From Dolomedes plantarius (taxonomy: Eukaryota > Arthropoda > Arachnida > Araneae > Dolomedidae): 64,000 nt of DNA. Of the stretch, positions 47,891 to 61,505 are shown in pieces. Made by a program: the position numbers and the translations under genes. The DNA lies in contig OU015495.1 in NCBI GenBank assembly GCA_907164885.2, positions 101,090,659-101,154,658 of the forward strand. Reading direction: 5' to 3'. The notes under the pieces are model-generated. The model was given only the letters and a program-made list of their open reading frames with translations. It ran no database searches and had not been told where the DNA came from. Positions within the stretch are counted from its first letter, which is position 1, and every line of letters starts with the position of its first letter.

Positions 47891-48420
47891 ATCCGTGCAA
47901 TGTAAAGATTGCTGACACTTTGAATTACATAGCAATTGGTTTTTGCGACAAGCACACCTATTTGTGGTACATTTTGATTTGCAGTCACATTTTCTGAAAC
48001 CCTGCCCAGTACCAAGGGATTGTTTTATTGTTGTTTGACGTAACGACATTTACACAGCAAGGACATCTTCTTTCCTTAAAAATCTCTCTTTACAAACACT
48101 GAATTCGAATCTTGCATACAACCAAGTTTATAAAAGCCATCCTCTGTTTTACTACGAATCACAGCTAAATTCGAACGGGTATCACTTTTTGCTCTGTCTA
48201 CTTCGGGTACTTTAATTCTCACAGTGACACATTCATCGACATTCGGGTGCTTTGCATTCGAAACTGCTAAGATTTTCCTTGCTTGCTTTACTGAACCTTT
48301 CTTGGCCTCATCACGCTGAATTTTCTGATTCATATTCTTTTTACAGATGTTGCACAATACATCCTTACTATACTCTTCCTCTTTAGGATCTATTTCACCA
48401 CAAATTAAGTAAACAAACAT
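47891..48420 (-). pseudogene. KRBA2/SCAND3-like C-terminal Cys-rich protein fragment
   Basis: A 114-codon minus frame (48420-48076) contains CNICKKN, then KQARKILAVSNAKHP and VTVRIKVPEVDRAKSD, the region after the integrase core in KRBA2/SCAND3-like proteins. After a stop, another frame at about 48000-47891 gives TGQGFRKCDCKSKC, TTNRCACRKNQLLCNSKC, the characteristic Cys cluster, ending in TAA. These proteins descend from integrase-bearing (Ginger/Gypsy-type) elements. The integrase core itself is absent, and the DD41D element lies just upstream. It looks like a 3' relic with at least one frame break. Confidence 0.65.
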
Positions 48421-48648
48421 ATCATACTACCAAACTAAAAGTGGAGGGAGAGAGGGAAGAAGTAGGGAAAGGAAATGAGAGAAACAAACTTTTGAACTTT
48501 AACGATATGGAGGCCGTTCATGTGCACATTACCTAGGTAAAATGCGGAAAACTCTTGATTCCGCACTTTAACGGAGCAAATCAGTTAATCTGCGGATTAG
48601 CTAGGCAATGTGCACATTAATGGCTCACGAGTTTTAGCGGTAGCATAT

Positions 48649-48652
<4 letters not shown>

Positions 48653-48681
<29 letters not shown>
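48653..48681. repeat. (TA)n array
   Basis: About 14 units, ending exactly at the start of the mariner element. Confidence 0.95.
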
Positions 48682-48685
<4 letters not shown>

Positions 48686-49983
48686 GGCTGTTCGCACATT
48701 TTTAGACGATTTTGGTAAGCGGTGATAAAAAATCGTTTGCTGCAAAAGAAATAATTGCAATTGTACTATGTTTTTAAAAGTCAAAATTATCGTCTGCGGC
48801 TTGAAAGTTTTGTTTTTATTAAAAATGGCGTTTTTAACAAAGCAGTGGTTCGAAGGCTACTTTTATGCTCTTTCCGAAGAGAAATATGCATACTCCCTTA
48901 TCCAAAAACGATGTGAGAGTCATGGTTTTGTGATATCTAAAGCGTCGATAGGTAATATCGTCAACAAGAAAGGAAAAAAACGTCAAATTGGAGCCTCAAG
49001 TGGGACAAAAATTCCAAACAAGTATCCAAGGAAAAAACGGACATCTTCGACTATTGCAAAGGTACGTTGTTTAATGTTAAAAGAAAATCCCCCTAGTCAA
49101 AGGACAGTTGCAAAATCATAAAAATGCTCGGTGTCCACTGTAAACAAAATGATAAACGTTGATTTAAATCTTAAGAAAGCGAAAAAAACGCAATGTGAAT
49201 CGTCTTCTTCCAAATCATATCGCTGAACGCAGGACACGCTGCAGAATTCTATATGAGAAACACTTATCCAAAGAAAAATGGAAAACAATTGTCACAATAG
49301 ATGAATCATGGGTGTATTTAAATTATTGCAACAAAAAAGAGCCATTTATTATCATAAAAAGGGGAGAAAAAAATTTAAGTACATGGTTCAAAGAATCGAA
49401 AGAAAGTTTTTCTAAGGGATTCATGATTGTTGCTGGTTTTTCTTATAATGGCAAGTTAAAAATAAAGAGAGTGGAAAAAAATGTCAAGATTAACTCCAAA
49501 TACTATCAGGAACATATTTTATCGCCAACTTTTCTGAATGAAATACCATGGCTTTACCCACAGTGCCATCAATCTGTGAGACTCCATCAGGAAAAAGCTA
49601 GCAGTCACACATCAAAATCCACTGTAAATTTCATAAAATTAATGGAACAAAAAACTGGTATCAAGGCCATACCCTTCACTGATATCCCTACTAAATCACC
49701 CGATGTATCACCTATGGATTTTTGTGCTTTAGGACTTTTAAAATCTGCATTATCCAAACGTCGTCCCAAAACCCTTACAGGACTCTGGAAAGCTGTTCAG
49801 GTGGAATGGGATAGAATACCTCTTCTGACACTTCAAAAGGCATTATTATCCTGGTAATTGCGGTGTCGAAAGATAGTTCAGAATAAGGGATGTCAAATAG
49901 AACATTTAAAACACAAGAATTTTATGTAATTTAGTTTTGTGAATACAATATACATCGTCTAAAAAATGTGTGAACAGACTCTG
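48682..49983 (+). mobile_element. mariner-like DD41D (rosa-type) transposon
   Basis: The 1302-bp element is bounded by TA (48680-48681, 49984-49985). Inverted termini read CAGAGGCTGTTCGCACA and CAGAGTCTGTTCACACA, then TTTTTAGACGAT. It encodes one broken transposase on +. Confidence 0.9.
48822..49857 (+). pseudogene. DD41D mariner transposase, second Asp changed to Glu
   Basis: The ATG at 48822 (MAFLTKQWFEGYFYALSEEK) is the better start; an earlier one at 48768 adds a stretch without similarity. The first half ends at 49121 in a frame break. Sense resumes in another frame near 49130-49195 and then runs to 49857 in 220 codons: Asp36 in TIDESWV, Glu133 in LHQEKASSH where the family has Asp, and Asp175 in KSPDVSPMDF. 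The spacing is 41 residues, as in rosa-type DD41D elements. The conserved FCALGLLKSAL block follows. Confidence 0.85.
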
Positions 49984-49985
49984 TA

Positions 49986-50935
49986 TATATATACTCGCCA
50001 CGGAATTTTTTCTTTCCGGAGACCGTTATTGAGGAACGTAATCCTACGTTAAAATTTTAAAAAACTAAAATTCTAGCAAGGGTGCCCTAAGTTCCTAATC
50101 TCATTTCCAAGGTTGCCGCAAACATATAAAGGTTGGGAATCCCTGAACTAACTGAATGCAGCCAGGAACAAAACACGTTCGAAGGGCCATTAGACCAATA
50201 GTCAATGTATTACTAAACTCGAACCTCACAGTTGTTACCTGACAACAATTAACATAAGTATATCCCTAAGTGAAAAGAAAGTACACAAATACATCAAGAT
50301 GAATGACAAGATAATGCTCTAGAACTCTACTCATAAAATAAACCGTTGCAGAAAATGTCAGTGACATACAACGCCTTTCAATGCAAATGTATTTGTTTAT
50401 ACATGCCTTATTTACGTTTTTCTCTTTATTCTGGAATAAAAGTAAATATGTTTGCCCCTGGTACAGCATTAAGCCCTTTTCCGGTGCATGACGATGGCAC
50501 CCATGGGGTAAACAACCCAGATGTTTTTCAAATATTTGCCTCTTTGCAATGTTCTTTCATTTATGGTAGTTTGATTTTTCCTAGAAAAATAGATCATTGA
50601 AATGAAGAAAGATAGAAGTAAAGGAAGGGAATCGCATGCAACTTTGAGTGAAAGAATGCGGCTTACATTTATTGCTGTAAACATTTTTTTCCAGTAATCT
50701 CTACACAATATTTCACTGATGTAACTTTATGGCATTAATAATGACAGCTCTATTTCACTTTGGGAACCTGATAATGAGAGAAATACGTATTTCTTAGAAG
50801 TCTACAAAATACTAATAATTTGAATTTGTTTGTCTATAACTCCACTTTGCAAAATACACATACATTTCCACAGCAGTATACCGTGGTACATGTTTTTAAG
50901 TGATGATAGTGAAACTCAAAAAGAATTAAACTCAG
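49986..50935. other. unassigned spacer
   Basis: No gene recognised. The segment 50016-50060 repeats 18906-18950 (CCGTTAT(T/G)GAGGAA, GTAATCCTA(C/G)GTTAAAA). Confidence 0.35.
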
Positions 50936-51235
50936 GGCATGAGGTAGCCTAGTGATAGCTCGGCCGATTTCGGTGCTGAGGGTGTTTGGATCGAATCCCG
51001 GCATTATTCATAATATTTTCCCCGTGTCTAGGCTGGATATGGGCACGTTAAATCCGTAAACGGGAAAGTCTCTATGAGGTCAGAGAGGGTGGGAGAGGGT
51101 ACGAGTCCTCCAGATGTCACTCCTAAAGTGCTCGGTAAAATTTGAGGTGGCACCTGGATAAATCGGACACTTATCCTCGTGGTGCCATTATAAACAGGAG
51201 CCGCACCACTCAGTCCGCTAGCCTATATGGACCAT
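50936..51235 (+). mobile_element. tRNA-derived SINE (family 1), copy 3, with Pol III boxes
   Basis: The head has TAGCCTAGTGATAGCTCGG (A box) and GGATCGAATCCC (B box) about 35 bp apart. The body contains GAGGTCAGAGAGGGTGGGAG and CTTATCCTCGTGGTGCC, as in copies 1 and 2. It ends near a (TA)n tract. This is the most complete copy. Confidence 0.8.
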
Positions 51236-51254
51236 ACATATATATATATATATA

Positions 51255-51428
51255 TATATAAAGTTCCAAAATGTATCAATAGATGGCGCTGTAACATTTT
51301 GGAACTTTTTTTATTATGCCAATTCATTTCCCCCTTCTTCCAGTATATCCAGTTCAAATTTGAAGTCATTCTGACCAGTGGTTCTTTTTTTGCAGCCATT
51401 TGAAAGTGGGACTTTAATTACGGACACC

Positions 51429-51431
<3 letters not shown>
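51255..51431. mobile_element. mariner-type MITE or terminus
   Basis: The reverse complement begins CAGGGTGTCCGTAATTAAAG next to TA at the microsatellite 51431-51472, a common mariner terminus. An inverted pair AAGTTCCAAAATGT / ACATTTTGGAACTT lies at 51261-51308. No transposase. Confidence 0.5.

Positions 51432-51472
<41 letters not shown>
51431..51472. repeat. (TA)n array
   Basis: About 20 TA units next to a mariner-type terminus. Confidence 0.9.
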
Positions 51473-54752
<3,280 letters not shown>

Positions 54753-54775
54753 TCTGGTGTCAGGAGTGGGGTCCA
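54753..54775 (+). promoter_or_regulatory. primer-binding site of Gypsy B
   Basis: TGGTGTCAGGAGTGGGGTCC starts two bases after the LTR. It matches the pattern of tRNA-Leu 3' ends used by several Gypsy groups. Confidence 0.65.
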
Positions 54776-55499
54776 AGCGAGGGTGAGGAAGTTTTGGAAA
54801 AATAATTTTTTTTTATTTCTGCTGAGGATTCCAGCAGCGACAACGGACTTCATCGGAAGACGCAGATCTAAGGACCGGGAGCTTAACGGAGAGGATAAGA
54901 AGTGGATGAGTAGCGGAGGTGAAGGCCAAGTATTCATCAACTTCTGACTGTTACAGCGGATACCAACGGACGGCGGAGCGTCGAGAAAAGTGAGGCAGAC
55001 CTCAGCTACTGACCATTATAACGGAGCGTCGAGAAAAGTGAAACAGAGTGTCGGAAACAAAACAGAGGATGTTTGTGATGAGAAAGGATACCTGTAAGGA
55101 TATTGGATGTCGTCTGGCAAAGTAGGGTGCATGAATTGTTATTCGTTTGTCCCTCACATTCTGTTCATGGCTAGTTTGATATTGGGTGCTTAGGAACGCG
55201 TGTGTTAGGTTAATTTTTTCTTTCTCTTTGGAAACTTTATGATTTTATGCTATTTTGTATACTGTGTTCTTGCATAGGTTAATATTGCTTACATATAATG
55301 ATTAATAGTATTAGTGTTTTATGTGAAGTAAATATATTCTTATTAAGTTAAAAATTCTCTAAAAGTGCATAGTTTTTCTACTTTGAATAATTGTTATTTT
55401 TTTGGAAGGATATTTGTTTAGTGTAGGAAAAAGCTAAGAGATTTTTTCTAGATTTTATTTTGTTTTCGCTCCTTTATTGTAAATCAACATTCGGGAGCA
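54776..55499 (+). other. Gypsy B untranslated leader
   Basis: About 720 bp between primer site and gag ATG. It contains a duplicated CGGAGCGTCGAGAAAAGTGA (about 54973 and 55024). No coding frame with motifs. Confidence 0.5.
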
Positions 55500-57512
55500 A
55501 TGTCTTTTTTAAATACAGCGAGGAAAGCGGATCTTGTGCAGTTGGCTTGCGAGATGGGTGACGTAGTCACCGAGGAACTGAACAAAGTACAAATAATTAA
55601 AATTATTAAGGAAGGGGAAAACTATGAGGAAACTTTGGCTAAATAATTTTTGGAAAGGATTGTGGAAGATAGGAAGGAACGAGAACGACAGAAAATAGAG
55701 AGTCAGAAATTAGAGAGAGAAGAAAGGGCACGGGCATGGAGTCAGGAATTAGAGAGAGAACAAATAGCTCGGAACCACGAGTTAAAGTTAATGAAATTAA
55801 AAATACAACTTACTCAAGGGGAAACCAAGAGGTTACGGTTGGATAGAAGTAACACGAATAGTGAGGGATTTCTCTCTAGTGAGGCGGGAAGTATTAGGAT
55901 CAAATCAATTGAGGAGATCATAAGAACGATACGTCTGTTAACGGTGAAGGTACCGACAAAACCGGAAGGGTGGAATTTTTTTTTTAATAGTCTGGAGAAA
56001 GCTTTCGAAAGCGAAAACGTGGAACAGGAGCAGACGGCTAAGGTCCTAATTTGTTTGTTGTGGGACAAAGTAGCTAATTTGTTCACGCAATTAGAAAGTG
56101 AAAGCTACAACGATTACGAGGCAATTAAAAAAAGGATATTGCAGGAATTCGAACCGTCACCTAGAACTTGTCGGGAAAATTTCAGAAAGGCGAGGAGAAA
56201 CTCTGAGGAAAATTTTGCACAATTTACCTCACGTCTTACATCGATGTGGGAATATTACTGCAAACTCAGGGGGGCGCAGGATGTCGAATCAATTAAGCAA
56301 TTGATAGTAGCGGATAAAGTGATGTCGACTTTGGATAGTGATACGGGATCTCATATCCTGATACTCCAGGGTGATGGTTGGTTTAAGCCTAAAGAATTAG
56401 CGCGGGAAATCGACAGGTATTATGCGGCTAAAGGACGCAGTTACGCTTTCGAACCATGGAGTGGACCGATAGTGGGAAACAAGGGAAACGTCAGGACGGC
56501 TGGGGAACCCAGGAAAGAATTTACGAAAGAACGTAATTCGGGTTGTTTCACTGGCGGCGCAAAAGATCATTTTATGAGGGATTGCCCAAAAGTTAATATA
56601 GAGGGGAACCGCAAAAAGACGAATAAGGTGGCTGTAATAAATGTAGCTAAAGAGTCGCAAGAGGAAAATGAAAACGTAAGCGTAGAAACTATATCGAACG
56701 CTGAAAAAAACGAGGATTCGGAACATGTAGTAGTAGCAAGGGTGGATTTGTTCCAAAGGAAGGAAAAGGTGCTTTGCTATGGGAAACTACAAAGGGTAAA
56801 GGTCAAAATAAACGGAAAGGCAATAGAGGCGTTACTTGATTCAGGCTGTGAGATAACGGTCGCAAGGAAGGATGTTTTGGAAATGGGAAATACGGAAGGG
56901 TTATCAAGTATATATTTGAAAGGCGTATTTGGCCCACCAGTGAGATGCCCACTAGTTAAAGCGAGTCTAGCATTAGATGAGGGTGAGCATGCTTTATCCA
57001 TTCCTATGGAAATTATTTGCGCGGTCGCGGAACAAATGGAAGACCAGATGTTGCTTCCACCGCAGATTTTCGAGATGTTAGGGGGAGAAACTATCGCGCG
57101 GACCTGTTTAAACAATGAGACAGAGGCGAACCTCAGTATTGAAGCTAGCGGGGAAGAAAAACAAAGGGGAGCGATTCTCAGAAAGGAACGTTCGGCGCAA
57201 AGTAAAACCCTTTCGACTGAAGGAGAAGAGGTAATTTCGGAATCGGACAGATTTCTTCGCGAACAAGAGAACTGTCAGCAGATCGGAAAACTGTGGGATT
57301 TCGCTAAGAGAGGAAAGGGGGATTATTTCATCCGTAACAAATTGCTTTATCACCGAGACAAAGTGCTAGGAGAAAATGTAGTACAGCTAGTGTTACCTAA
57401 GTCTAGAAGGGATGCCGCGTTAGATTTAGCGCATAGCTCAACTTTCGGGGGACATATGGGTTTTCGGAAGACGTTAGAGCGTTTGAGGTACTCATTTTTT
57501 GGGATACAATGA
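55500..57512 (+). pseudogene. Gypsy B gag, protease and integrase zinc domain
   Basis: The ATG at 55500 opens MSFLNTARKADLVQLACEMG. A TAA at 55644-55646 interrupts the frame, which then stays open for 620 codons. In that numbering, a charged coiled coil occupies about 1-60, a capsid-like region 90-260 (GWNFFFNSLEKAF, ENFAQFTSRLTSMWEYYCKL), a zinc knuckle near 298 with the second Cys replaced by Gly (CFTGGAKDHFMRDC), and protease near 393 (LLDSGCEITV). The integrase zinc domain starts near 559 and its His pair near 593 (HSSTFGGH). The frame breaks at a T6 run near 57499, just before the Cys pair. Confidence 0.9.
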
Positions 57513-58405
57513 AAAAAGATGTGGAGTGGTTTTGCAGATCTTGTACACAATGTCAGCTCACTAAGACTCCTAAATTGAAGGATAGGACACCTATAACTCC
57601 AGTGGCCAGACCAGAATTACCTTTTCAAGTTGTCAATATAGATATGATTGGACCTATTGATCCGGCCAGTTCCAAAGGGCATAGATATATCCTTTGTATG
57701 GTGGACCAACATACACGTTGGGCGGAGGCGGTGCCTTTAGGGAATCTGAGTGCGAGGAGCACATGCGAAGCGCTTCTAAGTATTTTTTCTAGGACTGGGA
57801 TACCCAAAGTAATAGCGTCCGATAACGGGACTAACTTTAGTTCCAAATTAACGACGGAATTTGAAAAGAGATTAGGAGCTATCCCCAGATTTTCCACCCC
57901 TATGTACCCGCAATCGAATGGTTTGGTTGAACGATTTAACCAAACGTTAAAGGGAATGTTGCATCACGTGATACGGGAGGAGGGTCGAGGTTGGCACCTT
58001 CAATTACCTTACGTACTTTGGGCATATAGGGAGATCCCAAACGCCACGATGGGTATATCGCCGTTTCAGTTGCTGTATGGTAGACCCGCACAGGGACCTC
58101 TGTCCATTTTGAAATCCACTTGGACTGGAGAGATTGTGGGGGCGCAATTTAGCACTCAGCCAATGCGCCAAAATTTAAAGGAATTGAAATTGAGGTTGGA
58201 GAGGGCCGCTGAGCAGGCTCAATTAACGGCTCAGTTACAGCAGGAACGCATGGCACACCAATATAATTTGAGGTCGAACCGTAAACTTTACAAAGAGGGG
58301 GATCAGGTGGTTGTGCTAATGCCAGACTCTACAAACAAGTTATATGCTAGATGGCAGGGGCTGGCTAAAATTGAAAATCAGGTGCGACCGCATTTTTTTT
58401 ATTAG
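57509..58405 (+). CDS. Gypsy B integrase core, upstream of RT
   Basis: The 298-codon frame starts with the Cys pair of the zinc domain (CRSCTQCQ) and has a complete D,D-35-E core: Asp45 (NIDMIGPID), Asp105 (ASDNGTNF) and Glu141 (NGLVERFNQ). A helical tail rich in Gln/Leu/Arg and a GDQVVVLMPD beta segment follow, typical of Gypsy integrase C-termini. It ends at a T8 run near 58392, where the next frame takes over in the reverse transcriptase direction. The first Met is not a true start; it is the continuation of the gag-PR frame. Confidence 0.93.
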   Translation: MKKDVEWFCRSCTQCQLTKTPKLKDRTPITPVARPELPFQVVNIDMIGPIDPASSKGHRYILCMVDQHTRWAEAVPLGNLSARSTCEALLSIFSRTGIPKVIASDNGTNFSSKLTTEFEKRLGAIPRFSTPMYPQSNGLVERFNQTLKGMLHHVIREEGRGWHLQLPYVLWAYREIPNATMGISPFQLLYGRPAQGPLSILKSTWTGEIVGAQFSTQPMRQNLKELKLRLERAAEQAQLTAQLQQERMAHQYNLRSNRKLYKEGDQVVVLMPDSTNKLYARWQGLAKIENQVRPHFFY

Positions 58406-59600
58406 AATGGGAGATGGATCGGTCAAACACGTCCATCAAAACAAAATCGGTGAGTTCATAGCAAGGACGAATACCGTGAATCTCATTTTCGAAGGGGAGG
58501 AAGAGTTCGGAGAGGTAGAAATGCTACCGACACCTACGGCAAGGAAAAATTTAGGTGAGGAATTGGTAGGGGGGATAATTACGCCAAATCTGACGGTAAA
58601 ACAAAGGATGCAGTTGAAAGGCGTAATTACGAAATTTAAATCCTTATTCACTAGAGATTTTGGACCCGCGGGGGTAGGCAATCATAAAATAGAGTTTCTC
58701 CCGAATGTAGAAAGACGGAAACCGCATTGTTTCGGAATTCCAATGGCATATAGGGGAGAGATAGAGCGTCAAATACAGGAGCTGGTGGAACTAAATTTTA
58801 TTGAACCATCGGAGGCAGAGATAGCGTATCCAGTTGTGTGCGTGGCGAAGAAGGACGCCTCCACGCGGATGTGCGTAGATTTTAGGGCGCTCAACGCAGT
58901 AACTAAAGTGCCGATTTTCCAGATGAAAGACTTACACGAGTTAGTTTATGTAGCGGGAAAAGCGGAGTGGTTAACTTGTCTGGATCTAAGGCGGGGATAC
59001 TGGCAAATTCAAATGCAGGAACAAAGCCGCGCATTAACGGCGTTCACTACGCATGTGGGCACATTTCAGTGGAAGGTGATGCCATTTGGATTGGCCGGAG
59101 CCTCGGGAACATTCCAGGGGGAAATGAACCGGGTTTTGCATAATTTCAGTGGGTGCGCACAAGCGTATATCGACGATATAATTATTTTCTCCTTAAGTTT
59201 TGAAGAGCATATGCGCCATTTAGAAGACATTTTTAGAGTATTGGACAAGAACGGGTTTTCAATCAATCTAGAAAAGTGTACTTTTGCGGCGCGACAAATT
59301 AATTATTTGGGTCATAAAATAGGAGGGGGAAATCATGCACCGGGGGAAGAAAAGATTAACGCCATTCGGAAAATACAGCGACCAAGAACTAAAAAGGAGG
59401 TAAGATCGGTCCTAGGATTGATGGGGTTTTATCGATCATACATCCAAAATTATGCCACGATTTCAGCACCTCTGACGCAGCTCACGAAAAAGAATGCGCC
59501 TAACAAAGTCATATGGGGGCAGGACGAGGAAAACGCGTTTTGTGAGCTAAAAAAATGCATTATGCTCAGTTACAAAACTGTCCACGCCGGATTTGTCTCT
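58344..59600 (+). CDS. Gypsy B reverse transcriptase
   Basis: The frame overlaps the end of the integrase frame. Blocks visible in order are the linker (VKQRMQLKGVITKFKSLF), the palm start (YPVVCVAKKDASTRMCVDFR), the catalytic LDLRRGYWQIQM, MPFGLAGASGTFQ, the active site YIDDIIIF, the thumb INYLGHKIGGG and LGLMGFYRSYI. All catalytic Asp residues are present. The frame then breaks at an A7 run near 59550, after which RNase H is in another frame; reading past that point to 59666 is out of frame. Confidence 0.93.
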
Positions 59601-59980
59601 ACCGTTCCAAGTGCACGCCGATGCAAGCCAAATTGGAGTGGGAGGCTGTTTAACCCAACGGGATGAAAAGGGAAATTTCAAACCCATAGCTTTTGTATCT
59701 CAAAAATTAACGGGCCCACAGAACTGGGCAACAATAGAAAAGGAGGCCTGGGATGTTTTATTCGCCCTCTCAAAGTTCGAGAAATGGATTTGGGGGGGGG
59801 AAGATAGAAATTATTACGGATCACAATCCGCTAAAATATTTAAACGAAACAACGCCGAAGAGTCCGAAACTCAACAGGTGGGCGCTAGCATTGCAACGGT
59901 GGGACTACACCATATCTCACAGGCCAGGCGCACTGCACAAGGCCGCCGATGCCATGTCAAGGCTCGCGGGTGAGGAATAA
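59593..59980 (+). pseudogene. Gypsy B RNase H, ending the polyprotein
   Basis: The frame opens with LPFQVHADASQIGVGGCLTQ (first Asp), then FVSQKLTGPQNWATIEKEAW (Glu). At a G9 run (about 59791-59799) the frame shifts, and IITDHNPLKYL (last Asp) plus RPGALHKAADAMSRL follow to a stop at 59980. Nothing resembling integrase lies between here and the 3' LTR, which confirms the unusual order. Confidence 0.88.
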
Positions 59981-60394
59981 TGTAGTATTTTTTTTTATCT
60001 TGTAAAGTTAGGTATGTGTAAATATAATTCAGCTATTTTATAGCATAAGTTAATTTGTGTAAGTTTTCTGTGTTTTGAATATTTTTTTTAGGTTAAATGT
60101 AATGTTAATGTATTTCAGTATATATTATTTAAATGCGTCCTAATAAGATTTAACTATTTAGTTTAGAGTCGACAGAGGATTATAGTAAAGTTCATTTTGT
60201 ATATTCTATGCTTCGCTATCGTGAATCATTCATCTTGAGGAGCGATAAGCATGTTTACTTTTCCCTAGCACCTAGCCATGAACGGGTAGGCAGGGGGGAA
60301 CGTGTGTCAATTCCGTCACCAGCAGCCGGCTGACAGTGTTGGATGTTTGAAATTTTTCCTATTGGCAGGCAAATTTTCAAGTTAGCGGTGGGCA
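59981..60394 (+). other. Gypsy B 3' untranslated segment
   Basis: About 410 bp. AGTTAGCGGTGGGCA precedes the LTR as a weak polypurine tract candidate. Confidence 0.45.
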
Positions 60395-60914
60395 TGTAAC
60401 ATCCAGGAAACGTGCCCGCGAGAAAAGTTGAGTTTTGCACGTTTCACCAATATTGTGTGATAATTATTATATTTTATCCCACGTGCCGGCATTCATATAA
60501 ATTACTATTTTTCAGTGTGACGTAATGTCATTTGCGTGCTTGGTTTTCATTTTATTTTTTTGTTACGTTACAAGTACTGTGTGGCAACTTCGATGGATTT
60601 TGCTGAGTTTTTGAGAAATACGATGTACTCGGTGAGAAGAGGTTGTAATAGTGCTTTGATGTTCTGATGAATTTGTTAAATTTAAATAAAAAATGTTTGT
60701 TTAAAGTTTTGAATGTTGAATTTGAAAAGAATCTTGTGAAACCGAGTCAACACCCTCACTGCATGTGGAACCCAAAAAGGATATCGCCCCATTAAATTAG
60801 GCGGGTGATGTTTTACAATATCCACTACTCCATACTCGGAGATTGAAAAAGAAAAACCGCTCGGAAAACCTGTGAATATCTGATATTGCGTCCTTGGACC
60901 AAGTACGGTGTTTT

Positions 60915-60917
<3 letters not shown>
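60395..60917 (+). repeat. 3' LTR of Gypsy element B
   Basis: 523 bp, TGTAACATCCAGG to GTTTTACA. A (TA)n array follows after CACA. Confidence 0.97.
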
Positions 60918-60989
<72 letters not shown>

Positions 60990-60995
60990 TAAATG

Positions 60996-61090
<95 letters not shown>

Positions 61091-61122
61091 ATATATTATA
61101 TATTTATGTATATATATATATA
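60918..61122. repeat. long (TA)n array
   Basis: About 205 bp of TA with short TTA and AAATA interruptions, mirror of the array before the 5' LTR. Confidence 0.95.
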
Positions 61123-61416
61123 TGTGATAATATTACTAACTATCTATAATTGCCCATTCTGTACTTCATCTCTGCCATGGTAACCCGTCTTGACGTAAAC
61201 GCTCCGCCTTCCACATACTAACTTCCTCCGCCAATTCTGGCAACCTCTTTCTCCTAATGCTATTTTGGCGCTTTTTAGCGAGAGACGCAGGCTGGATCCG
61301 AACTGAGTAAGATGTGTTGATCGTTACGTCGAATAAACTATATTCATTAATTATGATTCGGAATCTTTGATACGGCCTCGATTGCAGTATAATCACGAGA
61401 TGTCCACTCGGGTCAT

Positions 61417-61419
<3 letters not shown>

Positions 61420-61502
<83 letters not shown>
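61420..61502. repeat. (CA)n(TA)n microsatellite
   Basis: About 11 CA units and 30 TA units, ending exactly at the start of the mariner-like element. The 300 bp before it (61123-61419) hold no recognised gene. Confidence 0.95.
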
Positions 61503-61505
<3 letters not shown>

